Positions 33,290-42,585 of a stretch of 64,000 bases of DNA are shown piece by piece. A program made the translations under genes and the position numbers. The DNA is from Mycobacterium kyogaense (GTDB taxonomy: Bacteria > Actinomycetota > Actinomycetes > Mycobacteriales > Mycobacteriaceae). Below the pieces are notes generated by a model, which searched no databases, was not told the DNA's origin, and saw only the letters and a program-made list of their open reading frames with translations. The DNA is taken from the NCBI RefSeq assembly GCF_003254575.1, contig NZ_QJUA01000032.1, positions 1 to 64,000 of the forward strand. The letters are read 5' to 3'. Position 1 is the stretch's first letter. Every line of letters starts with the position of its first letter.

Positions 33290-34065
33290 ATCGTGAACCT
33301 CAGGTTGCGGGCGGCTCGGTCCCCGAGTTCGCCATCACCGGTCCAGCGGATGCGGCCGGCGTCGATCTGGGCCTGCGGATCGATGCGGCCGGACGCCAGC
33401 TGAATGAACGTGGTGGAGTCGGTGGTGACGACGACGTCGGGGGCGTCGAGGTGGTCGACCGCCTTGGCTTTGCCGTCGACGCGCACATGCAGTTTCCGGG
33501 TGACCGGGCCGGTGAGGTCGAACGTGATGCTCGTGCCGTCGGGCAGACCGACCTTCTTGCCGACGATGTGACCGATGGAGTTGTCGACCTGATCCAGGGA
33601 CAACTCCGCGGCGATACCGCCGTCATCCGTGGGCCGGCCGAGCGCGGTGGTGATGTCGCGTTCGTGCACCCAGATGTCGAACACGCGGATCGCGAGGAAC
33701 CGACCGAGCGTGCCGGGGCCGACGGGCATCCACGACGGTCGGTCGTAGTCCTCGGGTGACAACGACGCGAGGTCGCTGCGCCGCTGCTCGAAGACGGTGT
33801 GCATCTTGTCGGGATACGGCGCCGGGTCGGCGACGAACTCGGCGGCGCGCCCGAAGGGCGGCAGCTCCTCGACGCTCTCCGGCAGCCAGCCTGCCAACAC
33901 GGCCTCTATCCCCACGACGTGGTCGAACACGCCGCGCACCGTCCAGTCCGGGCACAGCGACTGGGCCTGCCAATCGGCATCGCTCAGGTCGGCAGCGAGC
34001 TTCTCCATCGCGGTGTAACACTGCTCGAGCGCGGTGCGGACGTCGTCGGGGGTGCGTGAGGGCAT
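33286..34065 (-). CDS. maleylpyruvate isomerase family mycothiol-dependent enzyme
   Basis: A 259-residue protein with an N-terminal DinB-like/mycothiol-binding helical domain (LSDADWQAQSLCPDWTVRGV, then FDHVVGIEAVLAGWLP; metal His at FDHV and at VHERDI) and a C-terminal SCP2-like domain (about residues 160-258, TSITFDLTGPVTRKLHVRVD). The family name comes from mycothiol-dependent maleylpyruvate isomerase, but most members are general mycothiol S-transferases with unknown substrates. Overlaps the following DsbA-fold gene by four bases. Confidence 0.87.
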   Translation of the reverse strand: MPSRTPDDVRTALEQCYTAMEKLAADLSDADWQAQSLCPDWTVRGVFDHVVGIEAVLAGWLPESVEELPPFGRAAEFVADPAPYPDKMHTVFEQRRSDLASLSPEDYDRPSWMPVGPGTLGRFLAIRVFDIWVHERDITTALGRPTDDGGIAAELSLDQVDNSIGHIVGKKVGLPDGTSITFDLTGPVTRKLHVRVDGKAKAVDHLDAPDVVVTTDSTTFIQLASGRIDPQAQIDAGRIRWTGDGELGDRAARNLRFTM

Positions 34066-34126
34066 CCCTCTTCTCTAGCCGTGCGGACGCTCGGAGGGAA
34101 GGCTTTTCGACAACCTGGTCGTCGGA

Positions 34127-36505
34127 TCAGGCCGGGATCGCTTCCGGCTGCGAATCGGTCGCCAGCGTCGGCAGCTCGATCGTCATACCCTCGACGGTGA
34201 TCCGGCCCCACGAGTAGAAGTTCAGGAACTTGATGGTCGAGGTGACCAGCTGCACCGTCACCGATTCACCCGGCTCCAGCGTGTGGGCCACCTGCTCGAG
34301 GGAGAACGTGACCTCGTGCGTCGCGCCGTCCAGCGTCACCGGGATCGCCGTCGCCTGCGTGCCCAGGACGAGTCCGGTCTTGTCGTCGACGATCTGCGCG
34401 TAGACGTGCTTGGCGTTGCCCTTCCCGGAGTAGGTGAGCGTCAGTTCCGGCGCGCCGACGATGTGTGTGAGCTCCTGCGCCGGAGGCACTTTGAGGTTGA
34501 CCGCGTTCAGCGCGGGGCCGGCCGAGGCGATGCCGAGCAGTGTCTGCAGCGGCCCATGGAAGAGGATGCGGGGGTCGGGTCCGGAACCACCGAGGAACGG
34601 GACGAACGGGATGGTCTTCGGCGTGTCCTCGGTCGCGATGATCGGTGTGCCGTTGTCCACCGGGTACTTCTCGGAGCTGTACCAGACCCCGTTCTGGTCC
34701 GTCCATTCGAATTCCGGTCCGGTGGAGACGGTGCCATCGCCCATGACGTAGTGGTTCAGCCAGTCCATCGTCCGGTCGAGGATCACCTCGCCTCGCTTGG
34801 GCTGGCTCAGGCAGGCGCCATGACCGCCGCAGTACCAGATCACCTTCGTGGTGGTGCCCGCTGCGAGGAGATCTTTGGCGTTGGCATCGGCCTGGCTGAG
34901 CGGGAACAGCGTGTCCACGGTCCCCTGGATCAGCAGGGTCGGCGCCGTGATGTCCTTGATCTGGTCGGCGAAACCGAAGCTCTCGACGAGATCCAGGTCG
35001 GACTGTTTCACCTTGCCGAACAACACGCCCATGACAGCGACGGGCAGGATCCGCGGGTGTTCGCGGGCGAGCGTCAGCACCAGGACCGCAGGCAACAGGG
35101 TGCCCCAGGCGCTGTTGACCGCGCCGCGGGGGAAGAGGACGTCGACGAGGTCGTTCCACGCGATCGTGGGCACGATCGCGTCGATGCGGTGATCGATTGC
35201 GGCCGCTGACAATTGGATGCCGCCGCCGTAGGACGCGCCGACCATCCCGAGGCGGGGATCATTGGTCGTGTCCAGTTTCACGTACGGCAGCGTCGACAGG
35301 AAGCTGATGATGTGGGAGACGTCGCGGCCCTCGAGGTCCGGCGAATCCAGATGCATGATGCCGCCGGAGCGCCACTCGCCGCGCGGATCCCACGTCACGA
35401 CGTTGAAGCCGGCTTCGCGCAACCGTCCGATGCCGATCACGTCGAACGGCAGCAGGCTGTCGTTCTGCAGAGCCAGCGACGTCGAGCCCGGCAGTCCGAG
35501 ACCAGGGCCGTCGAGGACCGTGGGGGCCTGGCCGTACTCGTCGAACTTCAGCGACGGCATCACGTTGACGAAGATCCTGGTGCCGTCGAACGACGTGACC
35601 CAGTAGCTCTTCGGCTGTGGTGTCCCGGGCGGGTCGAAACGATTGAGGGGAAATCCGATGATGGGCTGTAGCGCATCTCCGACGAGCGGAAGGGCATGCA
35701 GGGTGCGGACAATCGGCGTGAAGACGAACGTGCCGAGCACGGGGATGCGCTGCAGCCAGAACAGCGGTGGATGCACCTCCTTCACCGTCACGCCTTCCGG
35801 GATCGGGTAGGAGTCCGCGACCTGACTGGTCGTCAGCTCGCTGCCCGCGGTCGCCGGCGCATCGCTGGTGGCCTCGCGCCCCGCGGCCACCACCGACATC
35901 ACCAACGACGCCAGGGCCGGCAGCGCCGGATCGCCGCCCGTGTCGGCAGCGGCATGCTTGGCGGCGATGCGGTCGAGCAGCGGGGTCACCACACGAGCAG
36001 GCTCCGGGTCCTGCTCGGTCACCTCTAAATCCTCGTGCGCGAGCACCGGCGTCTTCACCCAGAAGGGTTTGCGCACCGCTGCGGGCACCTCGGCCGGGGC
36101 CGATTCGGCGGCTGTGTCGGCCACTACCGGAGTGGCCACCGTCTCGGCGGTGTCGTGCGCCTCGTCGGCCTCGGCGGCCGGTTCAGTGCCGGGTGTGACG
36201 GCCGAGAGTTTGTTCCGTGTGCGGACGGGCCTGGTGTCCGCATCCGGCTTCTCATCGTCTGTGTTCTGCGCCGTCCCCTCCGCGGAGGGCTTGTTCCGCA
36301 GCGCCCGCCGTTCCTTGAGCGTCTTCCGCAGCGTCTCCGGGGTCTTGCCGGTCTGCGACGTCTGAGACGTCGGGGCACTGACCGTCTGCGACGAATCCGC
36401 CCCCTCGTCGGCCACTGCGACGCCGGCACCGGCGAGAACCGCCGCTCCGATACCGAGTGCCACTGCCAAACCGCCGACTCGACCCACGCATGATCCCGCA
36501 CCCAT
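34127..36505 (-). CDS. large exported alpha/beta hydrolase (S15/CocE-like) with long low-complexity N-terminus
   Basis: A 792-residue protein. The signal peptide spans about residues 1-32 (hydrophobic GGLAVALGIGAAVLAGAGVA, cleavage near AVA-DEG). Residues 33-230 are an acidic, Thr/Ala/Glu-rich disordered stretch as seen in several mycobacterial surface proteins. The hydrolase domain follows (about 300-640) with the nucleophile Ser425 in GASYGGG, an acid in LLIQGTVDTLFP and a His in GGHGACL. A C-terminal beta-rich domain (about 690-775) resembles the one in X-Pro dipeptidyl-peptidase-type enzymes. Substrate unknown; peptide, ester or cell-wall lipid are all possible. Confidence 0.85.
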   Translation of the reverse strand: MGAGSCVGRVGGLAVALGIGAAVLAGAGVAVADEGADSSQTVSAPTSQTSQTGKTPETLRKTLKERRALRNKPSAEGTAQNTDDEKPDADTRPVRTRNKLSAVTPGTEPAAEADEAHDTAETVATPVVADTAAESAPAEVPAAVRKPFWVKTPVLAHEDLEVTEQDPEPARVVTPLLDRIAAKHAAADTGGDPALPALASLVMSVVAAGREATSDAPATAGSELTTSQVADSYPIPEGVTVKEVHPPLFWLQRIPVLGTFVFTPIVRTLHALPLVGDALQPIIGFPLNRFDPPGTPQPKSYWVTSFDGTRIFVNVMPSLKFDEYGQAPTVLDGPGLGLPGSTSLALQNDSLLPFDVIGIGRLREAGFNVVTWDPRGEWRSGGIMHLDSPDLEGRDVSHIISFLSTLPYVKLDTTNDPRLGMVGASYGGGIQLSAAAIDHRIDAIVPTIAWNDLVDVLFPRGAVNSAWGTLLPAVLVLTLAREHPRILPVAVMGVLFGKVKQSDLDLVESFGFADQIKDITAPTLLIQGTVDTLFPLSQADANAKDLLAAGTTTKVIWYCGGHGACLSQPKRGEVILDRTMDWLNHYVMGDGTVSTGPEFEWTDQNGVWYSSEKYPVDNGTPIIATEDTPKTIPFVPFLGGSGPDPRILFHGPLQTLLGIASAGPALNAVNLKVPPAQELTHIVGAPELTLTYSGKGNAKHVYAQIVDDKTGLVLGTQATAIPVTLDGATHEVTFSLEQVAHTLEPGESVTVQLVTSTIKFLNFYSWGRITVEGMTIELPTLATDSQPEAIPA

Positions 36506-36771
36506 GGGTGTCAGTCATACCGCCTGATTCGCGGGCTTCGCGGAGATTTCGCCGCTTTCTTACCGATGAGTCAGATCGGCACGCTCTGGCGATGGAATCC
36601 ATGGCGTTTCACGAAACTCGCGACGGATATCGCGCGCGTCCCCGATCACGGCACGGCTGTCCGTACAGTTGGCATGCACACACATCTGGGCATCGCCATG
36701 GGAGGTCAACTCCGCGCTAGTCGTATTCCAGCGGCTCATCCACCACACGGACCTAAGCCTGAGGGGCTGTC
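36506..36771. other. divergent intergenic region between exported hydrolase and acyl-AMP ligase genes
   Basis: No convincing gene is seen. Short frames here have no coding character. The region should hold promoters for both flanking genes. GAGGGG at 36761-36766 is the ribosome site of the TTG start at 36772. Confidence 0.5.
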
Positions 36772-38406
36772 TTGAGCCAGTTCACGGAGACCATGTACGA
36801 CAACGCCCGGCGCAGCGTGCGGGCATTCATCACCGGCGAACCCGACGCACCGCTGCGCCAGTCGTGGCTCGAGGTGCACGAACGGGCGGCCCGCATCGCG
36901 GGCGGACTCGCCGCAGCAGGCGTCGGCCCCGGCGACGCCGTCGCCGTACTCGCAGGCGCACCCGTGGAGATCGCGCCGACCGCGCAGGGCATCTGGATGC
37001 GCGGAGCCAGCGCGACGATGGTGCACCAGCCGACGCCACGCACCGACCTCGCCCGCTGGGCAGACGAGACGACCGCGATCATCCGCATGCTGGCGGCTAC
37101 GGCGGTCGTCGTCTCCGAACCGTTCCTGGCCGCGGCGCCGGCTCTGGCCACGCTCGGAGTGACGGTGTTGACCGTCGAGGAACTACTCGCCCACGACCCC
37201 GTGCGCCCGGTCGCCACCGACGACGACGCGATCGCTCTTCTGCAGCTGACATCCGGCTCGACCGGCTCGCCCAAGGCGGTGCAGATCACGCACGCCAACA
37301 TCGTGGCCAACGCCGAGGCGATGACCGCAGCGTGTGATTTCGACCTGGACACCGACGTCATCGTCAGCTGGCTACCGTGCTTTCACGACATGGGGATGAC
37401 GGGGTACCTGACGGTGCCGATGTACTTCGGGGCCGAACTGGTGAAGGTCACACCGATGGACTTCTTGCGCGACACCTTGCTGTGGCCCCGCCTGATCGAC
37501 AAGTACCGCGGGACGATGACCGCTGCGCCGAACTTCGCCTACACCCTGTTGGCCAAACGCCTTCGCCGCCAGGCCACGCCCGGGGAGTTCGATCTCTCAT
37601 CCCTGCGGTGGGCGTTGTCGGGCGCCGAACAGGTGGACCCCCTCGACATGGAAGACCTCTGCGCTGCCGGAGCGCCGTTCGGTCTGCGACCTGGGGCCAT
37701 GATCCCGGCCTACGGAATGGCCGAGACCACGGTCGCGGTCTCGTTTTCCCCGTGCGGCGGCGGCATGGTCGTCGACCAGGTCGACGCCCATCTGCTGTCC
37801 GCGCTGCACCGCGCCGTTCCGGCCACCAAAGGTAATGTCCGACAACTTGTTTCACTCGGACGACCTTTGGATGGGATGGACATCCGCGTCGTCGACGAAG
37901 ACGGCGCGGAAGTGGCCACCCGCGGGGTCGGCGTCATCGAAGTGCGCGGCGCCGCGGTCAGCGCCGGCTACACGACCGTCGCCGGGTTCCTCTCCGCCCA
38001 GGACGAACTCGGTTGGTATGACACCGGCGACCTCGGATACCTGACCGAGACAGGCGAGATCGTGGTGTGCGGGCGCCTCAAAGACGTGATCATCATGGCG
38101 GGACGCAACATCTATCCCACCGACATCGAGCGGGCCGCCAGTCGCGTCGGCGGAGTGCGTGCGGGATGCGCTGTCGCGGTTCGACTCGATGCCGGGCTGT
38201 CGCGCGAGACATTCGCAGTTGCCGTGGAGTCCACAGACTTCGGAGACGACGACCAGGTCCGTCGAGTGCAGCGCCAGGTTGCACACGAGGTGTTCGCGGA
38301 GGTGGATGTGAGACCTCGCAACGTTGCGGTCCTCGCGCCAGGGACGATCCCCAAGACCGCGTCGGGCAAGCTACGCCGCGCCCACGCCCTGGCGCTGGTC
38401 AGCTAA
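36772..38406 (+). CDS. fatty-acyl-AMP ligase/acyl-CoA synthetase (FadD/FAAL-like)
   Basis: A 544-residue adenylate-forming enzyme. Motifs are LQLTSGSTGSPKAVQITHAN (P-loop), WLPCFHDMGMTGYLTVPMYF and APNFAYTLLAKRL (both typical of the FAAL group), IPAYGMAETTV, YDTGDLGYL (ATP-binding Asp) and the catalytic Lys in IPKTASGKLRR. FAALs activate fatty acids as acyl-AMP for polyketide synthases; without a neighbouring PKS gene either AMP or CoA ligase activity is possible. The start is TTG at 36772, five bases after GAGGGG. Ends inside the convergent diguanylate cyclase gene with a four-base overlap. Confidence 0.88.
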   Translation: MSQFTETMYDNARRSVRAFITGEPDAPLRQSWLEVHERAARIAGGLAAAGVGPGDAVAVLAGAPVEIAPTAQGIWMRGASATMVHQPTPRTDLARWADETTAIIRMLAATAVVVSEPFLAAAPALATLGVTVLTVEELLAHDPVRPVATDDDAIALLQLTSGSTGSPKAVQITHANIVANAEAMTAACDFDLDTDVIVSWLPCFHDMGMTGYLTVPMYFGAELVKVTPMDFLRDTLLWPRLIDKYRGTMTAAPNFAYTLLAKRLRRQATPGEFDLSSLRWALSGAEQVDPLDMEDLCAAGAPFGLRPGAMIPAYGMAETTVAVSFSPCGGGMVVDQVDAHLLSALHRAVPATKGNVRQLVSLGRPLDGMDIRVVDEDGAEVATRGVGVIEVRGAAVSAGYTTVAGFLSAQDELGWYDTGDLGYLTETGEIVVCGRLKDVIIMAGRNIYPTDIERAASRVGGVRAGCAVAVRLDAGLSRETFAVAVESTDFGDDDQVRRVQRQVAHEVFAEVDVRPRNVAVLAPGTIPKTASGKLRRAHALALVS

Positions 38407-40124
38407 CGTCCGCGGCCCCGCACGCAATAGGCCGCCAGCACCTGGACCACAGGCGCAATGGCCAGCAGGTCCTCGGGCCCGACGTTCGAGTAGAACTCGG
38501 CGAGGTAACGAGCGTTCGGCCCATGCACCCCGACGATCAGGACCGCGCGATAGTTCAACGTGTCGAGCAGTGCCAGCTCGGACGGGTGGGTGCCCGGAAT
38601 CTCATGAGCCGCAACGAAGGCCGACTCGTTCTCGATGGCGGCTGCCGAGGCGGGATAGTCCGCCAGGTCCCCACCATCGACGCCGAGATCGGTGAGGATC
38701 GCCAGTCCCGACCACTTGTCGACGACGATGTCCATCTTGCGCGGTGTCACGACCGCACGACCGTCCTCGGTGAGGATCGACAGTGCGTAGGCACACGTGT
38801 TCGCGGCCCACTGCAGTTGAACCGCAAGGACTTCGAGTGCCTCCATGGCCGGCAGGTCGGGATTGTCGGCAAGCACGTCGACGACTTCCTGGCACAGGTC
38901 CTCTGCGGCCGATCTGCGCGGACCCCCGGTGGTGCGGCGTCGTGACACACCCGGGAGATCCTCGCTGCGCGCGACCGCGCTGTAGTGGGCGGAGCCGTGT
39001 CGCTTCGCCTCGATCAGCGCGGCGTCGGCGGCCTGCAGCAGCGCGCTGCCGGTGCGCAAGTCGACGCCCGCCGCGGCGGCTCCCCACGACATCGTGACCC
39101 CGTGGGTCGCGACTTCGGCGAACGCGCGGGTGGCGTGATTGGCGAACCGCTGCGCCTCCTCGAGCGTCGCATCGGCGAGCAGCACGCAGAATTCGTCGCC
39201 ACCGAGGCGAGCAGCGAGTGCATCGTCGAATGTGCTTGCCGTGTCGTTCAACACGCGCGCCACGAGGCGCAGCAGGTCGTCTCCCGCCTGGTGGCCCCTG
39301 GTGTCGTTCACCTGTTTGAACCCGTCCAGATCGCACATCAGTGCCACCGGCGAGCACGAATCCCAGTCGAGTCGCTCGAAACAGCTGTCGACCGCTCGCC
39401 GGTTGGCCATGCCGGTCAGAGGATCTTCGAACGCGTACGACGACACCGTGTTCAGCATCTCCGACCGGCCGATGGCCACGGCGGTGTGCGCCGCGATCGC
39501 CTGCAGCAGTTGCGCATCGCCGTGGTCGAAGCGCCGGCCGTCGGCTCCACTGGCCCAGATCTCGCCCCACATGGCGTCGCCGTACACGATCGGCACGCCC
39601 AGTTCGCACTCCTTGCCCAGGGATTCGAGCAACCGGCGCGATTCCGGTGGGCAGGCGGGATCATCCACACAGTGCAGGTACGTGCGGCCACCGATGATGA
39701 GCTCGGCGACGGAGGGGTCCTGCGACGGCTTGTAGAACTCGTCGGTGGGCCAGCGCTCCTCGTGATCGGCCAACGCGCCCACATTGATCAACGTCCGCAA
39801 CTTACCGGTGTCGCCGTCCCATCGGCTGATCGCCAGCGAGGCCGCACCGACGGCGAGGAGCGCCTGTTCGGCGACGACCTCCAACACCTCGTCGAAGTAG
39901 TCCGACCGTAGGACGGCGTCGGAGATGCGCAGCAGCGTCACCAACACCGGAACGTCCGCGGCGTCTCCGAGCAAGTCGTGCAGTGCGGGGAGATGACCGC
40001 CGGTACTGGACAGGTGAACCCGCTCGTCCCTGGGTGCGCGAAACGCATCGTTCAACCGTCGAGGCACATTCCCTCGCTTCCCCCGGGCGCCGATCCTCGA
40101 TGATACGTCGAACCGCGGACCCAC
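38403..40124 (-). CDS. diguanylate cyclase with GAF-type sensor domain and C-terminal sensor-like domain
   Basis: A 573-residue cytoplasmic protein. A GAF domain lies at about residues 65-220, and a GGDEF domain at about 230-385 with an intact active-site GGDEF (308-312) preceded by DPLTGMANRRA and DLDGFKQVND. This should make cyclic di-GMP. The residues just before GGDEF (TFDDALAARL) contain no RxxD product-inhibition site. A C-terminal domain (about 405-570, DIVVDKWSGLAILTDLGVDG, LIVGVHGPNARYLAEFYSNV) looks like a second GAF-like sensor similar to those found in other actinobacterial GGDEF proteins. No EAL domain. Ligands unknown. Confidence 0.9.
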   Translation of the reverse strand: MGPRFDVSSRIGARGKRGNVPRRLNDAFRAPRDERVHLSSTGGHLPALHDLLGDAADVPVLVTLLRISDAVLRSDYFDEVLEVVAEQALLAVGAASLAISRWDGDTGKLRTLINVGALADHEERWPTDEFYKPSQDPSVAELIIGGRTYLHCVDDPACPPESRRLLESLGKECELGVPIVYGDAMWGEIWASGADGRRFDHGDAQLLQAIAAHTAVAIGRSEMLNTVSSYAFEDPLTGMANRRAVDSCFERLDWDSCSPVALMCDLDGFKQVNDTRGHQAGDDLLRLVARVLNDTASTFDDALAARLGGDEFCVLLADATLEEAQRFANHATRAFAEVATHGVTMSWGAAAAGVDLRTGSALLQAADAALIEAKRHGSAHYSAVARSEDLPGVSRRRTTGGPRRSAAEDLCQEVVDVLADNPDLPAMEALEVLAVQLQWAANTCAYALSILTEDGRAVVTPRKMDIVVDKWSGLAILTDLGVDGGDLADYPASAAAIENESAFVAAHEIPGTHPSELALLDTLNYRAVLIVGVHGPNARYLAEFYSNVGPEDLLAIAPVVQVLAAYCVRGRGR

Positions 40125-40191
40125 ACCGTGCGCACGCGGTGATCATGGCTCTCGCTCAACAGATCTCCGCCGCGGCCGTGTGCCGCTCTGA

Positions 40192-41364
40192 TCAGCTGGC
40201 GAGGCGCTGCGCAAGCGAGCCGTACGCGCGAGCGACCGTCGACCACGCCATCTCCGGGGCCAATCGGCGTGCCTCGGCAGCCATCTCGCCGGCGAGCCGC
40301 GGCTGCGTCAAGACCCGGCGAAGCGCCGCCGCCATCGCATCCGGGTCGTCGTGGTCGACCACGATTCCCGCCCCGCTGGACAGCATCTCCACCGCGTGCG
40401 GGAACGCCGTGGCCACCACGGGCCGACCGTTGGCGATGGCCTCCGCCAAAATGGCGGAGTTGACGTGGTCGGTGGAGTCGTAGGGCAGCACGACCACTGC
40501 CGCGGACTGAATGAGTTCGGTGAGCATCGCCCGGCTGTAGGAACGAGCGTCGAAGCTGACCGAGTCGGCCACCCCGCACTGCCGAGCCTGCTCGACGCGG
40601 GCTTCGCGGTAGGCCTCTCCGTGGACAGACATCTCTGCGGGGTTGGTCTGACCGACGACGACGTATCGGGGGCGGCCTGGAACGTTCTTCAACGACTCCA
40701 TCGCATCGATGACCCGCTCCACGCCCTTACCGGGTCCGAGTAAGCCCCACGTCAGGATGGTGGGCCGGCTGGGTCGTTTCGGTCGGGGACCGCTCAACGG
40801 CGCTCCCCCATGCGGGATCGTCACCACCTTCGCGCGGTCCACCCCGTAGTCGCGGCACAGGCGCTCGTGCGCGGCGCGCGACATCACGACGACGCGATCC
40901 GTCGTCGCCACCAGCCGTTCCAAGACCCAGCGTTGGTGCGGATCGGGATTGTCGAGGACCTGGTGCGCCACCGCGATCGTGGGCACCCGGACGGCAGCGA
41001 TGATCGACAGCACATCGTCACCGTGAGTGCCTCCGTAGATGCCGTAGCCATGCTGGATGACGACGGCGTCGCAGCGATTCAGTTGCGCGGCGATCGACGC
41101 GACCGACTCGCCGATCGGCACCTGTCGGGCCTGGCCGGATGCACAGAGCTCGTCGGTGACCTCAACGGTGTCGACGCCGTAGCCGAGCCCGCGCAGACTC
41201 TCGGTCAGCGCGGCGCCGAACCGAACCACACCGGAGACGGCAGGCTCTGGCGGTCCGACCACACCTATGCACATTCGGTAACCAAAAGCATTGTCGCCCT
41301 TGGAATTCGAGGCGCTGGCCACTGGTCTGTGCGCAGACGATGCGCGGAGCTCGGAAGTTGTCAT
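40192..41364 (-). CDS. glycosyltransferase family 4 protein
   Basis: A 390-residue GT-B enzyme. The donor-side domain contains TILTWGLLGPGKGVERVIDA, YVVVGQTNPAEM and the E-x7-E-like region STDHVNSAILAEAIANGRPV, typical of GT4 sugar transfer from nucleotide sugars. The first 30 residues are polar and perhaps disordered. It lies between a diguanylate cyclase and cspA. The acceptor is unknown; a role in capsule or glycolipid is possible. No signal peptide. Confidence 0.88.
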   Translation of the reverse strand: MTTSELRASSAHRPVASASNSKGDNAFGYRMCIGVVGPPEPAVSGVVRFGAALTESLRGLGYGVDTVEVTDELCASGQARQVPIGESVASIAAQLNRCDAVVIQHGYGIYGGTHGDDVLSIIAAVRVPTIAVAHQVLDNPDPHQRWVLERLVATTDRVVVMSRAAHERLCRDYGVDRAKVVTIPHGGAPLSGPRPKRPSRPTILTWGLLGPGKGVERVIDAMESLKNVPGRPRYVVVGQTNPAEMSVHGEAYREARVEQARQCGVADSVSFDARSYSRAMLTELIQSAAVVVLPYDSTDHVNSAILAEAIANGRPVVATAFPHAVEMLSSGAGIVVDHDDPDAMAAALRRVLTQPRLAGEMAAEARRLAPEMAWSTVARAYGSLAQRLAS

Positions 41365-41410
41365 GGGGTGATCCCGCCTGAGCCCACGGGGACCCCTTGT
41401 ATGCCTGAAA

Positions 41411-41448
41411 CGAAAAGTGGGCTGGTGAGTGTTGACTCACCAGCCCAC
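41411..41448 (-). terminator. Rho-independent terminator of cspA
   Basis: A perfect 14-base stem, GTGGGCTGGTGAGT (41417-41430) with ACTCACCAGCCCAC (41435-41448), has a four-base loop. On the minus strand it is followed by TTTTCGTTT. It lies 20 bases after the cspA stop. One of the few classical intrinsic terminators in the window. Confidence 0.85.
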
Positions 41449-41467
41449 GATCGAAAGCTCGTGCCGC

Positions 41468-41671
41468 TTAGACCGCCGTCACGTTGACGGCCTGCGGGCC
41501 CTTCTGTCCTTGCTCGACGTCGAACTCGACGCGCTGATTCTCTTCGAGCGAGCGGTAGCCGCCGCCGGAGATCGCGGAGTAGTGGACGAAAACGTCCTCT
41601 GCGCCGCCGTCGGGGGCGATGAAGCCGAAGCCCTTATCGCCGTTGAACCACTTCACAGTTCCCTGTGCCAT
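41468..41671 (-). CDS. cspA: cold shock protein, CspA family
   Basis: A 67-residue OB-fold single-strand nucleic-acid-binding protein. The RNP1 motif KGFGFI and RNP2 motif VFVHYSAI are intact in MAQGTVKWFNGDKGFGFIAP. It acts as an RNA chaperone and is usually highly expressed in mycobacteria. GAGAGAAG lies about ten bases before the ATG. The leader contains a small inverted repeat (ACGCC/GGCGT around 41700-41720). A strong intrinsic terminator follows. Confidence 0.97.
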   Translation of the reverse strand: MAQGTVKWFNGDKGFGFIAPDGGAEDVFVHYSAISGGGYRSLEENQRVEFDVEQGQKGPQAVNVTAV

Positions 41672-41753
41672 ACTTTTTCAACTTCTCTCATGGGATGAAA
41701 CGCCAGATTCGGCGTCCCGCCCTAACGGTAGCACGCGCTGCGCGACCGAATGG

Positions 41754-42239
41754 TCACGAACTGGCGGCCTCGCACCAATTGACGCTCTCGGTGCGCGCGA
41801 GACCGACGACGAGACAAGCTGTTTCGTAGATCCGATTGTTGGCCGCATCGATCCTGGGAGGTAATCCCGCCGCTGCCCGCATCACCATCGATCCGAGCGC
41901 CTGTGACGTCATGCTCGGGACGACAAGCAGTTTCACCGCCGCCTCACGGCCCACGATCGACATGAGCCGGGGCCGGCGGTAATGACCACCGGGAAGCGCC
42001 TTGCGCGATCCGACGGCGATGGTCTCCAGATCCAGCTGACCCTCCGTGGGGGACCAATTGATCTGCATCGTCTCGACCTCGCCGAGCGCGGGGTGCAGCG
42101 CCCCGATCAGATCGGGGAGCTCGGCCGCGATCGCCGAGGAATGAGGCCACCACGCCCCGTCGATTACGCCGGTCCGATCAGTCGCGAGACTGACCCGGAT
42201 CGGCCTCGACGCGCGGCGAGCACGCGGTATGCCGTTCAC
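41754..42239 (-). CDS. DUF5994 family protein
   Basis: A 161-residue soluble protein with the DUF5994 pattern: IRVSLATDRTGVIDGAWWPH, AAELPDLIGALHPALGEVET, INWSP and LLVVPSMTSQALGSMVMRAA. The family is common in mycobacteria and of unknown function. Its ATG overlaps the stop of a short upstream frame (ATGA, 42236-42239), which suggests a two-gene unit. Confidence 0.8.
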   Translation of the reverse strand: MNGIPRARRASRPIRVSLATDRTGVIDGAWWPHSSAIAAELPDLIGALHPALGEVETMQINWSPTEGQLDLETIAVGSRKALPGGHYRRPRLMSIVGREAAVKLLVVPSMTSQALGSMVMRAAAGLPPRIDAANNRIYETACLVVGLARTESVNWCEAASS

Positions 42240-42373
42240 CGACCAGGCGAATCAGCAGAATGCCTCGGGGTCAGGTCGGAGAACACCGGAGCCTCGACCG
42301 GCTCGTCGGATGACGACGCCGGAGCATGTTCCTGCTTGGTCTGGCGATGGGAAAAAAGTTCAGACGATTCCAT
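42236..42373 (-). CDS. short polar hypothetical protein upstream of DUF5994 gene
   Basis: A 45-residue frame beginning MESSELFSHRQTKQEHAP, rich in Ser, Pro and Glu, probably disordered. GAGGA lies about seven bases before the ATG at 42373, and its stop overlaps the DUF5994 start. A longer frame from 42466 is possible but lacks such a site. It could also be a leader peptide for the DUF5994 gene. I recognise no family. Confidence 0.4.
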   Translation of the reverse strand: MESSELFSHRQTKQEHAPASSSDEPVEAPVFSDLTPRHSADSPGR

Positions 42374-42585
42374 GAGCACGTCCTCGAATGTTGGGAGGGT
42401 TTTCGCCTCGGTGCGGAAGCTTTCGATCGCTTCGCCGGCTGAGCAACCCTGTGTCCGACGATACACCCCGCGGGTCAGGGCGCTGCAGCGTCATCGACAT
42501 CACACCCTCGTGGCGAATATCCGCCGACGGATCGGGCATCAATGAACACATCAAAATTACTGTTCACCACCCGACGGAGAGATCG

